Positions 50,626-57,777 of a DNA stretch of 57,777 bases are shown one piece after another. Source of the stretch: Candidatus Microgenomatus auricola (GTDB taxonomy: Bacteria > Patescibacteriota > Patescibacteriia > SBBC01). How positions within the stretch are numbered: the stretch's first letter is position 1; every line of letters starts with the position of its first letter. The stretch spans positions 1-57,777 of the forward strand of contig SBBC01000033.1 of NCBI GenBank assembly GCA_005239865.1, given 5' to 3'. Below the pieces are notes generated by a model. That model made no database searches and was not told where the DNA came from. It was given only the letters and a program-made list of their open reading frames with translations. A program made the position numbers and the translations under genes.

Positions 50626-52074
50626 ATGGCACAATCACCCCTGAAAGCTGCAATTCAGCAGATCACGGAAGAAAAGAACATTTCGTACGAATCCGTCATT
50701 GAAACGATCGAAGCGGCCTTGGCGGTCGCCTATCGCAAAGATTTCGGCGAGAAGAACGAAAATGTCAAGGTCGAGTTTAATCCGGAGGACGGGACCTCGC
50801 GGGTGTTTGACGTGAAAACGGTGGCGGCGGACGAGTTGTATGAGAAGTATCTGCAAGAGCAGGCCGAGCGGGAGGCGCGAGCGACGGCGGAAAATGAAGC
50901 CGAGAAAGCGGGCCTCAAGACCGAATCGATCACCAGCGAGCCAAAGGAGATGGCCAAGGGAAAATCGGACGAAGGCAGTGCGGACGAAGTAAAGGAAGAG
51001 CGCTTCGATCCAAAGACAATGATCGCCTTAAAGGTGATTCGTGAGAAAAACCCCGATGCTCAACTCGGAGAGGTCATCCGAACGGAACTCTTCCCGCCGG
51101 CGGCGTACGGCCGGATGGCGGCGCAGACGGCGAAGCAGGTCATCATCCAGCGCCTGCGCGAAGCCGAACGCGACACGATGTACAAGGAGTACAAGTCGCG
51201 GGAAGGCAAGATTATCACCGGGACCGTGCAGCGGGTTGAGGGTCGGCTGGTGTTCGTCGATTTGGGACGTGCCACCGCGATCATGCCGCCGCCCGAACAG
51301 ATCGGCAATGAGCGGTATCAACCAGGCGAGCGCCAAAAGGTGTTTCTCGTCTCGGTCAATACGACGCCGAAAGGACCGGAAATCGTTGTTTCTCGCTCGC
51401 ATCCGGAAATGGTGCGCAAACTTTTTGCAATCGAAGTGCCGGAGATCAGCGCTGGCTCCGTCGAGATTCGGGCGATTGCGCGGGAAGCCGGCTCGCGCAC
51501 GAAGATCGCCGTCTTTTCCAATCAGAAGAATATCGACCCGGTCGGTTCGTGCGTCGGGCAGCGCGGCACGCGCGTCCAAACCGTGATTAACGAACTGGGT
51601 GGCGAAAAGATTGACATCATCGAGTGGTCGGACGACCCGATCAAGTTCATTTCGAACGCCCTCTCGCCGGCGAAGATTCTGTCGATTAAAACGAATCCGG
51701 ACGAGCGGTCGGCAATTGCCGAAGTGCGAGAGGACCAGATGTCGTTGGCGATCGGACGGAATGGTCAGAATGTCCGGCTAGCAGCAAAACTGACTGGCTG
51801 GAAGATCGACATCGTTGGTGAAGGTCAGGATCTTGAAGCGCGGATGAAAGAACGCGAGGCAATGGCCGCGGCAAAGTCCGGCGAAGCCTCGCCTGCTGAA
51901 GCGCCAAAAGCCGCCGCCCCGGTGGAAGCTGAAAAAACAGGCGAGCCGGAAACCCCTGCGGCCGAGGAGGCAGTCACTGAAACTCCGAAGGCAGAAACGA
52001 CGGTCGTGGAAATTCCGACCGAAAGGCCAGCTTCGGAAGAGGTCAAGGACCCCGGAAAAGGGAATGACGAATAA
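50626..52074 (+). CDS. nusA: transcription termination/antitermination protein NusA
   Basis: A 482-residue NusA. The N-terminal RNA-polymerase-binding domain (LKAAIQQITEEKNISYESVI) contains an acidic, low-complexity insertion around residues 85-130. The S1 domain (GKIITGTVQRVEGRLVFVDL) is followed by KH1 and KH2 (RTKIAVFSNQ, PVGSCVGQRGTRVQTVINEL, SLAIGRNGQNVRLAAKLTGW). The last 70 residues are rich in A, E, P and T and probably disordered. ATG 50626 is chosen; a TTG 18 bases earlier lies in the leader hairpin. It controls pausing, termination and antitermination. Confidence 0.95.
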   Translation: MAQSPLKAAIQQITEEKNISYESVIETIEAALAVAYRKDFGEKNENVKVEFNPEDGTSRVFDVKTVAADELYEKYLQEQAEREARATAENEAEKAGLKTESITSEPKEMAKGKSDEGSADEVKEERFDPKTMIALKVIREKNPDAQLGEVIRTELFPPAAYGRMAAQTAKQVIIQRLREAERDTMYKEYKSREGKIITGTVQRVEGRLVFVDLGRATAIMPPPEQIGNERYQPGERQKVFLVSVNTTPKGPEIVVSRSHPEMVRKLFAIEVPEISAGSVEIRAIAREAGSRTKIAVFSNQKNIDPVGSCVGQRGTRVQTVINELGGEKIDIIEWSDDPIKFISNALSPAKILSIKTNPDERSAIAEVREDQMSLAIGRNGQNVRLAAKLTGWKIDIVGEGQDLEARMKEREAMAAAKSGEASPAEAPKAAAPVEAEKTGEPETPAAEEAVTETPKAETTVVEIPTERPASEEVKDPGKGNDE

Positions 52075-52102
52075 AGAATAAGGGATAAAGGAATCATCAC
52101 GT

Positions 52103-54172
52103 ATGAACCTTGAAGTTCTTGCCTTGAGCATCAGCATCATCGGGATTATCTTTGCCTGGTGGCTGACCACCTACGTCCGGAAACAAGGTGAAGGGACCGA
52201 GGCGATGACGAAGGTCGCGCAGGCGATCCGCGCCGGCGCCAAGGCGTTCCTCCGCCGCCAATACAAAACCATCGCCGCGTTGACGATTCTTCTGGCAATC
52301 CTTATTTTTGCCGTTTACGCCATCATCGGCAAGATGAACGTGGCCATCGAAACCAGCAGCGCCTTCTTGTTCGGCGCCTTGTGCTCCGGGATGGCCGGGT
52401 TTACCGGCATGTACGTCTCGGTCCGGGCGAACAGCAAGGTCGCGGCCGCGGCCAACCGCCAGGATTTAAACGCGGCCCTCCGGACGGCGCTGCGGGGCGG
52501 CGCGGTCTCCGGAATTTTGGTGGCCGCCCTGTCCCTGTTGGGCGTAACCGTGCTCTATCTTTTGTATCGCAATGTTTTCCATTTTGATGATCGACAAATT
52601 CCCGAAGCCATTATCGGCTTCGGTTTCGGCGCTTCTTTCGTGGCGCTGTTTGCCCAACTCGGCGGCGGAATTTACACCAAAGCGGCGGACGTCGGCGCGG
52701 ATTTGGTCGGCAAGGTTGAAGCCGGAATTCCCGAGGACGACCCGCGTAACCCGGCGGTCATCGCCGACCTGGTGGGCGACAATGTTGGTGATTGCGCCGG
52801 CCGTGGCGCCGACCTATTCGAGTCGACCGCCGCCGAAAGCATCGGCGCGATGATTCTCGGCGTGGCGCTCTATCCGGCCTTCGGAGTGAAGGGCATTCTC
52901 GTGCCGCTGATCATCAACGCCTTCGGTTTGATTGCCTCGGCGGTCGGCGTCATGAGCGTCAAGGTTAAGCACGATGAGGATCCGATGAAAGCGCTGAACC
53001 GTGGTTACTACGTGACGCTCCTCTTGGCGGTCCTGGTGATGTTCTTTGTGACCAAGGGAATGCTCGGGCCTGCATACCTGTGGTTCTTCAGCGCTGGCCT
53101 GGTCGGTTTAGCCATGAACACGGTTTTCGTGTGGCTGACGCAATACTACACCGATCACAAGTACCGTCCGGTCAAGGAAATCGCTCGCGCCTCGGAGACC
53201 GGTCCGGGCACAAACATCATTTCGGGGCTGGCCGTCGGCTTTGAAAACACCGCTTTTCCGATCATGGCGATTGCCGCCGCCCTGCTCGGTGCCTATAGTT
53301 TGGGTCAGGCCAGCGGACTTGAGCATGGCGGGCTCTACGCGACCGCGATTGCGACCATGGGCATGCTGTCAACCGCTGGATATATCTTGGCGATGGACAC
53401 CTTCGGTCCGATCACGGACAACGCTGGGGGGATCGTGGAAATGGCCGGCGGCGAAGATGCCACGCGGAAAATTACTGATCGTCTTGACGCGGTGGGGAAC
53501 ACGACGAAAGCGCTGACCAAGGGTTACGCCGTTGGTTCGGCCGCCCTGGCCGCCTTCCTGCTGTTCTCGGCGTACCTTGAAGTGGCGGACATCACCGCGG
53601 TCGACTTGTCGAAAGTACCGGTCTTCATCGGCGCCATGCTCGGCGCGATGCTCGTGTTTTTGTTCTCGAGTTTGGCGATTCGGGCGGTTGGGAAGACGGC
53701 CCAGTACATCATTGAGGAAGTCCGGCGCCAGTTCCGTGAGCATCCGGGAATCATGCAGAGCACGGAGCAACCGGACTACGGCCAAGCCGTTGATATCACC
53801 ACACGCGGCGCTTTGCGGAACATGGTCTTTCCCGGCGTGATCGCCGTAGTCGTGCCAGTCATCGTGGGGTTGGTTCTTCGGGCCGAGGCCGCGGCCGGGT
53901 TTCTGATGGTCGCCACCATTGCCGGCGTGATCATGGCGCTGGTCATGAACAACGCCGGCGGCGCCTGGGACAACGCGAAGAAATACATCGAGTCAGGCGA
54001 GTTCAGAGATTCGAAAGGTGAGGTGCAAGGCAAAAAAACACCGGTCCACGCCGCAGCCGTGGTTGGCGATACGGTCGGCGATCCGTTCAAGGATACGGCT
54101 GGCCCATCGCTGCATGTCTTGATCAAGCTGTTGTCGACCTTAACGTTGGTGCTGGCGCCGTTGTTTGTGTAG
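52103..54172 (+). CDS. hppA: membrane-bound proton-translocating pyrophosphatase, K+-independent type
   Basis: A 689-residue integral membrane pyrophosphatase with about 16 helices. GIPEDDPRNPAVIADLVG, DNVGDCAGRGADLFES and TDNAGGIVEMAG bind pyrophosphate and Mg2+. The determinant of potassium dependence reads GNTTKALTKGYAVGSA, with Lys469 where K+-requiring enzymes have Ala, so it is predicted to be K+-independent and to pump protons. It turns the pyrophosphate from biosynthesis into a membrane gradient. AAGGA upstream of ATG 52103 is a good ribosome binding site. A diverged copy of its last 16 codons lies 540 bases further on. Confidence 0.95.
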   Translation: MNLEVLALSISIIGIIFAWWLTTYVRKQGEGTEAMTKVAQAIRAGAKAFLRRQYKTIAALTILLAILIFAVYAIIGKMNVAIETSSAFLFGALCSGMAGFTGMYVSVRANSKVAAAANRQDLNAALRTALRGGAVSGILVAALSLLGVTVLYLLYRNVFHFDDRQIPEAIIGFGFGASFVALFAQLGGGIYTKAADVGADLVGKVEAGIPEDDPRNPAVIADLVGDNVGDCAGRGADLFESTAAESIGAMILGVALYPAFGVKGILVPLIINAFGLIASAVGVMSVKVKHDEDPMKALNRGYYVTLLLAVLVMFFVTKGMLGPAYLWFFSAGLVGLAMNTVFVWLTQYYTDHKYRPVKEIARASETGPGTNIISGLAVGFENTAFPIMAIAAALLGAYSLGQASGLEHGGLYATAIATMGMLSTAGYILAMDTFGPITDNAGGIVEMAGGEDATRKITDRLDAVGNTTKALTKGYAVGSAALAAFLLFSAYLEVADITAVDLSKVPVFIGAMLGAMLVFLFSSLAIRAVGKTAQYIIEEVRRQFREHPGIMQSTEQPDYGQAVDITTRGALRNMVFPGVIAVVVPVIVGLVLRAEAAAGFLMVATIAGVIMALVMNNAGGAWDNAKKYIESGEFRDSKGEVQGKKTPVHAAAVVGDTVGDPFKDTAGPSLHVLIKLLSTLTLVLAPLFV

Positions 54173-54174
54173 TT

Positions 54175-54233
54175 CCCACCCCCTCGGCTACGCCGTACCC
54201 CCTCCCTAATTAGGGAGGGGGCTTGGGGGTGGG
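54175..54233. repeat. nested palindrome at the DUF559 element edge
   Basis: A 24-base perfect palindrome (54198-54221, C-rich half, central TAATTA, G-rich half) lies inside a second inverted repeat, CCCACCCCC (54175-54183) with GGGGGTGGG (54225-54233). It begins 3 bases after the hppA stop and overlaps the 3' end of the DUF559 gene. It could act as a bidirectional terminator or as the end of a mobile unit. Confidence 0.75.
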
Positions 54234-54590
54234 AGTAAGCAGGATGCGCTCCAACTTCCGAAGGACGCCCCGGATGTTCCTCATCACTTCGTTATTCCGA
54301 AACCGAACGACGCGAATGTAGCAGGAGCGGAGAAACCGTGTGCGTTCGTGGTCGTAGTCTTTTTGCTCAGGTGCATCATGATTGTCCCCATCAATCTCAA
54401 TCGCCAATCGTTTCGCCGGACAGTAGAAATCAACAATATACCGTCCGATTCCTTCTTGCCGTCTGAACTTGAAGCCATGAAACTGCCGCTGACGCAAATA
54501 CCGCCACAACAACCTTTCGGCATTGGTGGCATGATTTCGTAACGACTTGCGTAGCGACGTGTATTGGTTGAGGTGATATAAACGCGGCAT
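54210..54590 (-). CDS. DUF559 (VSR-like endonuclease fold) protein
   Basis: A 126-residue protein. NHATNAERLLWRYLRQRQFHG, FRRQEGIGRYIVDFYC and KRLAIEIDGDNHD are the DUF559 blocks. The D ... E-I-D-G-D-x-H acidic residues resemble Vsr-type endonucleases. The last residues (LLTPTPKPPP) are encoded by the palindrome, a feature I associate with DUF559 copies that spread with such repeats. It is the only minus-strand gene among the core genes here, consistent with insertion. A function in DNA cleavage or mobility is inferred. Confidence 0.78.
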   Translation of the reverse strand: MPRLYHLNQYTSLRKSLRNHATNAERLLWRYLRQRQFHGFKFRRQEGIGRYIVDFYCPAKRLAIEIDGDNHDAPEQKDYDHERTRFLRSCYIRVVRFRNNEVMRNIRGVLRKLERILLTPTPKPPP

Positions 54591-54664
54591 ACGGTCCTTT
54601 GCCGCGCCACCATAGACACAATATCGGATTGTTTAATTTCGTCAATACTCGGTATGCGTTGCTT

Positions 54665-54712
54665 AAACTGCTATCCATCCTGACTATGGTCCTGGCGCCG
54701 TTGTTTGTGTAA
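54665..54712 (+). pseudogene. diverged copy of the hppA C-terminus
   Basis: The 15 codons KLLSILTMVLAPLFV plus stop repeat the end of HppA (KLLSTLTLVLAPLFV) with two amino-acid changes. The first ten codons differ mainly at silent positions, while the last 20 bases (54692-54711) are identical to 54152-54171. The pattern suggests a fragment of another hppA allele left beside the DUF559 element. The bases from here to plsC hold a GGGC/GCCC hairpin and a low-complexity AGCTAA-like tract, and no gene. Confidence 0.6.
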
Positions 54713-54847
54713 CGTCAAATCGAACGTCGTTTCCCGGCGCGGGCTTTTAGCCCACGCTGTAGTTTGGTTGGTTAAATATCAAATTTTTCCCATGTACAAA
54801 CCTCTCTTCAACCTATAAGCTAAAAGCTAACAGCTATCAGCTAACTC

Positions 54848-55486
54848 ATGGCTTACCCGATCGCCCGCCACAGCTTGCTCCCCTTCGTTCGCGTGTTCGC
54901 GAAAAACATCGAGGGGATGGAGCGGATTCCGAACGGTCCGGTGGTAGTCGCGGCCAATCACCTCGGCTTGTTCGATCCGTTGTTCATCGGCGCAATCTAT
55001 GTCCAACAGACGAAACAGAAATTGCGTTTCCTCGTGGGTACCGCAAACATGTTCTGGCGCGCACTCGGGTATTTCCTCCAGCACTGGACGAACACTATTC
55101 CGGTTCGCCGCCATCGCGAAGCCGAAGCGGTTGAGCAAGCGGTCATGGCTTTGCGGAGGGGCGAAAGCGTGGCGGTTTTTCCCGAGGGCAAGGTGAACCG
55201 CTTGCCCGCGTTGCTGACCGGAAAGACCGGCGCGGTTCGGATGAGTTTATTGGCACCGGCGCCGATCCTACCGGTCGGCATTGAAAACACGAACGTGCGA
55301 TTGCTGACTATTCTGGGCCGGAGATTTCTCAACCGGCAAGAAGGGATTTCCATCCGTTTCGGCGAACCGTATCAACCGCAGGGCGACGTCAATGAACCGC
55401 ATGCGGTCAGGAAGCTGACTGACGATCTCATGGAGGAGATTGCCCGCTTGAGCGGTAAAGTTTTCCCGAACAGCCATGCCGCATGA
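54848..55486 (+). CDS. plsC: 1-acylglycerol-3-phosphate O-acyltransferase-like (PlsC), copy 1
   Basis: A 212-residue membrane-associated acyltransferase. NHLGLFDPLF carries the catalytic H-x4-D, and AVFPEGKVNRLPAL has the phosphate-binding E-G. The arginine-rich patch near TIPVRRHREAEA and the later PVGIENTN complete the family layout. It should add an acyl chain to a lysophospholipid or related lipid. It is the first of three consecutive paralogs and overlaps the second by 11 bases. An AT-rich quasi-repeat lies directly upstream of ATG 54848. Confidence 0.88.
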   Translation: MAYPIARHSLLPFVRVFAKNIEGMERIPNGPVVVAANHLGLFDPLFIGAIYVQQTKQKLRFLVGTANMFWRALGYFLQHWTNTIPVRRHREAEAVEQAVMALRRGESVAVFPEGKVNRLPALLTGKTGAVRMSLLAPAPILPVGIENTNVRLLTILGRRFLNRQEGISIRFGEPYQPQGDVNEPHAVRKLTDDLMEEIARLSGKVFPNSHAA

Positions 55487-56138
55487 TTTCCTGCGCCGGA
55501 CCATTCTGCCGCGGCTCGCCCGTCGCGTGCAGGTTGAGGGCTGGGAGCATGTACCGCCAGCCGGACCGTATATCATCGTCGCCAATCATCAGAGCTACCT
55601 CGACGCCGTCCAGCTTGCCTTTCCTTTGCTCGTCGAGCGCAATCAAGACGTCTGGTTTTTGACGACCGAGCGCGTCTGGCGGACGTTTGCCAAGTTTGGC
55701 GGACGACGGTTTCTCCGCTGGCTCGGGATGATCCCCATCCTTAACTCACAAAAAGCCGAGAGTTTGGAGCGGGCCAGCGAAGTCTTGCAGCACCGCGGCG
55801 TCATCGCCGTCTTCCCCGAGGGAAAACGGAACCAGCCGAGAGTTAATCCCGATTGGGAAAAGGTCTTGCTGAAGGGAAAGACCGGGGCGGCGCGGCTGGC
55901 GCTCAAAACCGGCATTCCGGTCGTGCCAGCTGGCATCATTGCGCCACAGGGGTTCACGGCCGGACAGGCGATGAAGAATTACCTGCAGCGGAAGCAACCG
56001 GCCATTGTTCGCTTCGGACAACCTCTGCAATTTTCAAAAACGGACATGCCCGCGGTCACGAAAGACCGGCTCGATCAGGCGACGAAAACAATGATGCTCG
56101 CGATCGCCAAGTTGTGCGGTAAGAGTTATCCTTTTTGA
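55476..56138 (+). CDS. PlsC-like acyltransferase, copy 2
   Basis: A 220-residue paralog. VANHQSYLDAVQ provides the H-x4-D motif and IAVFPEGKRNQPR the E-G motif. The core (KTGAARLALKTGIPVVPAGI) is well conserved. Compared with copy 1 it has a longer basic linker (RRFLRWLGMIPILN). Its ATG lies within the last codons of copy 1, and copy 3 starts 3 bases after its stop. Distinct acyl chains or acceptors for the three enzymes are possible but not readable from sequence. Confidence 0.88.
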   Translation: MPHDFLRRTILPRLARRVQVEGWEHVPPAGPYIIVANHQSYLDAVQLAFPLLVERNQDVWFLTTERVWRTFAKFGGRRFLRWLGMIPILNSQKAESLERASEVLQHRGVIAVFPEGKRNQPRVNPDWEKVLLKGKTGAARLALKTGIPVVPAGIIAPQGFTAGQAMKNYLQRKQPAIVRFGQPLQFSKTDMPAVTKDRLDQATKTMMLAIAKLCGKSYPF

Positions 56139-56141
56139 TTC

Positions 56142-56753
56142 ATGGCCTACGTCTCCGCCCGCACAATTCTTTTTCCGCTCTTCCGTAGCCGTCTGGCCGA
56201 GGCCCTCGGCACCGAGCACCTGCCCCAGCAGGGGCCGTACCTCCTGGCAGCCAACCACATTGACTTCCTCGACGGTTTTTTCATTGCCACCGTTGTTCAT
56301 GACACGCGCAGTCACAACGTCTACTTCCTGACAAAGACCCGGAACTACTGGTGGACGAAGGCGACGATTCCGATTGACGCGCAGCACCGGTCCGTGAGCC
56401 TGGACGAGGCATTGGTGTGCCTGCGGCAAGGCAAGGTGATCTGTAATTTCATCGAGGGACAGCGGAATCCGGCTAAGACCTTAGGGTCGGCGAAAACGGG
56501 GACGGCGCGCCTGGCGCTGCATGCCAACGTGCCGGTCATTCCCGTCGGCATCACCGGTCCTTCGAGCAGGAATTTCGCTCAAGCATTGACGACGCTGATG
56601 ACGTCAAAAGGATACGTTTCGCTCCGGTTCGGCCGGGAGCTCGATCTGTCCAGCTTCCGCGGACAGCCGCTGAATGCGGCCGTTCTTGACCATGCGACGC
56701 ACGCCATCATGCGCGCGCTCGCGCCTTTGACTGGCAAGGCCTATGCTGGCTAA
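56142..56753 (+). CDS. PlsC-like acyltransferase, copy 3
   Basis: A 203-residue paralog. AANHIDFLDGFF has H-x4-D, but the second motif reads FIEGQRNPAKT in place of FPEG, a subfamily difference. GTARLALHANVPVIPVGITG follows as in the others. The N-terminus is short and contains a membrane-facing hydrophobic stretch. It ends 59 bases before the PaaK-like gene. Whether it still uses acyl-ACP or acyl-CoA is unknown. Confidence 0.85.
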   Translation: MAYVSARTILFPLFRSRLAEALGTEHLPQQGPYLLAANHIDFLDGFFIATVVHDTRSHNVYFLTKTRNYWWTKATIPIDAQHRSVSLDEALVCLRQGKVICNFIEGQRNPAKTLGSAKTGTARLALHANVPVIPVGITGPSSRNFAQALTTLMTSKGYVSLRFGRELDLSSFRGQPLNAAVLDHATHAIMRALAPLTGKAYAG

Positions 56754-56778
56754 CCACGCTTTCAGGAAAGTGCGATGA

Positions 56779-56806
56779 TTGTTTTCCATGGCGGTTTTGT
56801 TACACT
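56779..56806 (+). promoter_or_regulatory. promoter of the PaaK-like gene
   Basis: TTGTTT (56779-56784), a 16-base spacer and TACACT (56801-56806) end 6 bases before ATG 56813. Transcription would begin at the start codon itself, implying a leaderless mRNA. No Shine-Dalgarno sequence is present. Confidence 0.4.
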
Positions 56807-56812
56807 TATGAT

Positions 56813-57777
56813 ATGGCCTTAACCTGGCAACGGGTTGCGCACCTGCGAACGGACGAGCGGAAGGAGCTGCAGAATCATCTGCTTCGGAAATTCTTCCGGC
56901 ACCAACTGCCGTACTCCCCATACTACCGGCAGCTGTTCGAGCAGCACAAACTCAAGTTTGAAGACATCAAAACCGTCGACGACTTGCAGCGCGTGCCGTT
57001 CACTTCGAAGGCCGATTTAGCGCCGACCGAAGAAGACCGGGCCAAGCCGCGAACGTTTATCTTGCAGCCAGACGAGCGCCTGATCAAGCACCACGCTGCT
57101 AAAAGCACGCTCCTCAAAATCGTCTGGGGGAAAATCACCAAGCAGGACGTCAAAGCCAAACTCGAATGGCAGTACAAGCCGGTCCACATGCACTTCACCA
57201 CTGGTCGGACCGCCCTGCCGACACCATTCGTCTACTCCAGCCGCGACCTCGAAACGTTGAGGGAGACGGCCCGCCGTCTGTTCGACGTCGGCGGCTTTAC
57301 CAAAGACCTTCGAGCCTTGAACGGTTTTCCCTACTCGCCGCATTTGGCTTTTTGGTTGGCCTACTACGCCATGGTGACCGTTGGCATGACGAGCTTGGCG
57401 ACCGGCGGCGGCAAGGTCATGGGTACGCAGAAGATCATTGATGCCATGGAACGGCTGAAGATCAACCTCGCTACGTTCATTCCCGGTTACTGCTACCACC
57501 TGCTGCGCGAGGCGGTTAAGCAGCAACGCGATTTCTCCGATTTGAAGTTTTTGGTGTTCGGCGGCGAGCGGGTGAGCGATGGGTTGCGGCAAAAGGTGCG
57601 CGAGATGACTGATCAGCTCAAAGCGCGGGAAGTGCAGATTTACGCCACCTACGCTTTGACCGAGGCGAAGACGGCCTGGCTGCAGTGCAGCGAGACCACC
57701 GGCTACCATCTGTACCCGGACATGGAATACATCGAACTCGTTGACAAGGACGGTAATCGCGTACGCGATGGCGAGCC
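56813..57777 (+). CDS. PaaK/CapK-like adenylate-forming enzyme, 3' end missing
   Basis: The frame is open from ATG 56813 past the window end (321 codons). HQLPYSPYYRQLFEQH near residue 30 and VDDLQRVPFTSKADL are the phenylacetate-CoA ligase/CapK N-terminal blocks. HMHFTTGRTALPTPFVYS is the phosphate-binding loop in a T-T-G-R-T variant, and YATYALTEAKTAW matches the adenylation motif Y-G-x-T-E with A-L-T-E. Such enzymes activate a carboxylate as an acyl-adenylate. Its position after three acyltransferases hints at fatty acid activation for lipid synthesis, which is an inference. Confidence 0.75.
   Translation, partial: MALTWQRVAHLRTDERKELQNHLLRKFFRHQLPYSPYYRQLFEQHKLKFEDIKTVDDLQRVPFTSKADLAPTEEDRAKPRTFILQPDERLIKHHAAKSTLLKIVWGKITKQDVKAKLEWQYKPVHMHFTTGRTALPTPFVYSSRDLETLRETARRLFDVGGFTKDLRALNGFPYSPHLAFWLAYYAMVTVGMTSLATGGGKVMGTQKIIDAMERLKINLATFIPGYCYHLLREAVKQQRDFSDLKFLVFGGERVSDGLRQKVREMTDQLKAREVQIYATYALTEAKTAWLQCSETTGYHLYPDMEYIELVDKDGNRVRDGE

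Noticed and set aside
54813-54846. CRISPR-like short repeats (AGCTAA units)
   Set aside because: The units are only about 6-10 bases, degenerate and without spacers.

Overview
This window most likely comes from a bacterium of the Candidate Phyla Radiation (Patescibacteria) or a similarly reduced lineage. That is an inference from the gene set: small uncharacterised membrane proteins, an alternative fused GlmU, an H+-pyrophosphatase, a DUF559 gene tied to a large palindrome, single-copy tRNAs with encoded CCA, and many first genes without a Shine-Dalgarno sequence. No marker in the window fixes the lineage. TGA is read as stop throughout.

Layout. 1-0.5 kb: the tail of an IS1595-family transposase and an unknown ORF. 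0.7-36.3 kb: a surface polysaccharide locus, visibly more AT-rich than what follows. A plus-strand block (702-5929) holds three glycosyltransferases and membrane proteins. A long minus-strand block (32541 down to 5972, interrupted by one plus-strand glycosyltransferase at 13047-14258) holds sugar-nucleotide genes resembling the UDP-ManNAc3NAcA pathway (WbpB/WlbA, WbpE, WbpD and WbpI types), NagB and an alternative GlmU, several extended SDR epimerases, two AsnB-type amidotransferases, methyltransferases, a Wzx-type flippase, an ATP-grasp ligase and a dTDP-rhamnose-epimerase/GT2 fusion. A plus-strand trio (32613-36258) encodes a GT-C-like protein and two membrane proteins.

36.3-57.8 kb: a more GC-rich, mostly plus-strand region of small-molecule, repair, redox and core genes: 2'-5' RNA ligase-like protein, RnfD-like protein plus Rieske protein, alkyltransferase-like protein, Tag-like glycosylase, MazG-like protein, ArnT-like transferase, 3D-domain protein, CsoR-family repressor with TrxA and TrxB, glutamate dehydrogenase, RNase HII, YraN, NusA, HppA, three tandem PlsC-like acyltransferases and a PaaK-like enzyme cut by the window end.

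Two parts stand out. First, each of the two intact tRNA-Gly genes (39588-39661, 42686-42760) lies inside a larger tRNA-like envelope: 5' tRNA halves starting GCGGGTG and distant 3' ends CACCCGC-TCCA pair over 7 bp, and long complementary arms close around the inner tRNA. Second, 47.6-48.95 kb has no convincing protein gene. It is bounded by a near-consensus promoter and a textbook intrinsic terminator and is full of perfect hairpins (one stem of 11 bp), which suggests a structured RNA of about 1.3 kb. Other notable points are two genes broken at six-base A runs, an attenuator-like hairpin at the nusA transcription start, a CsoR-type operator, and an hppA tail copy beyond a DUF559/palindrome element.
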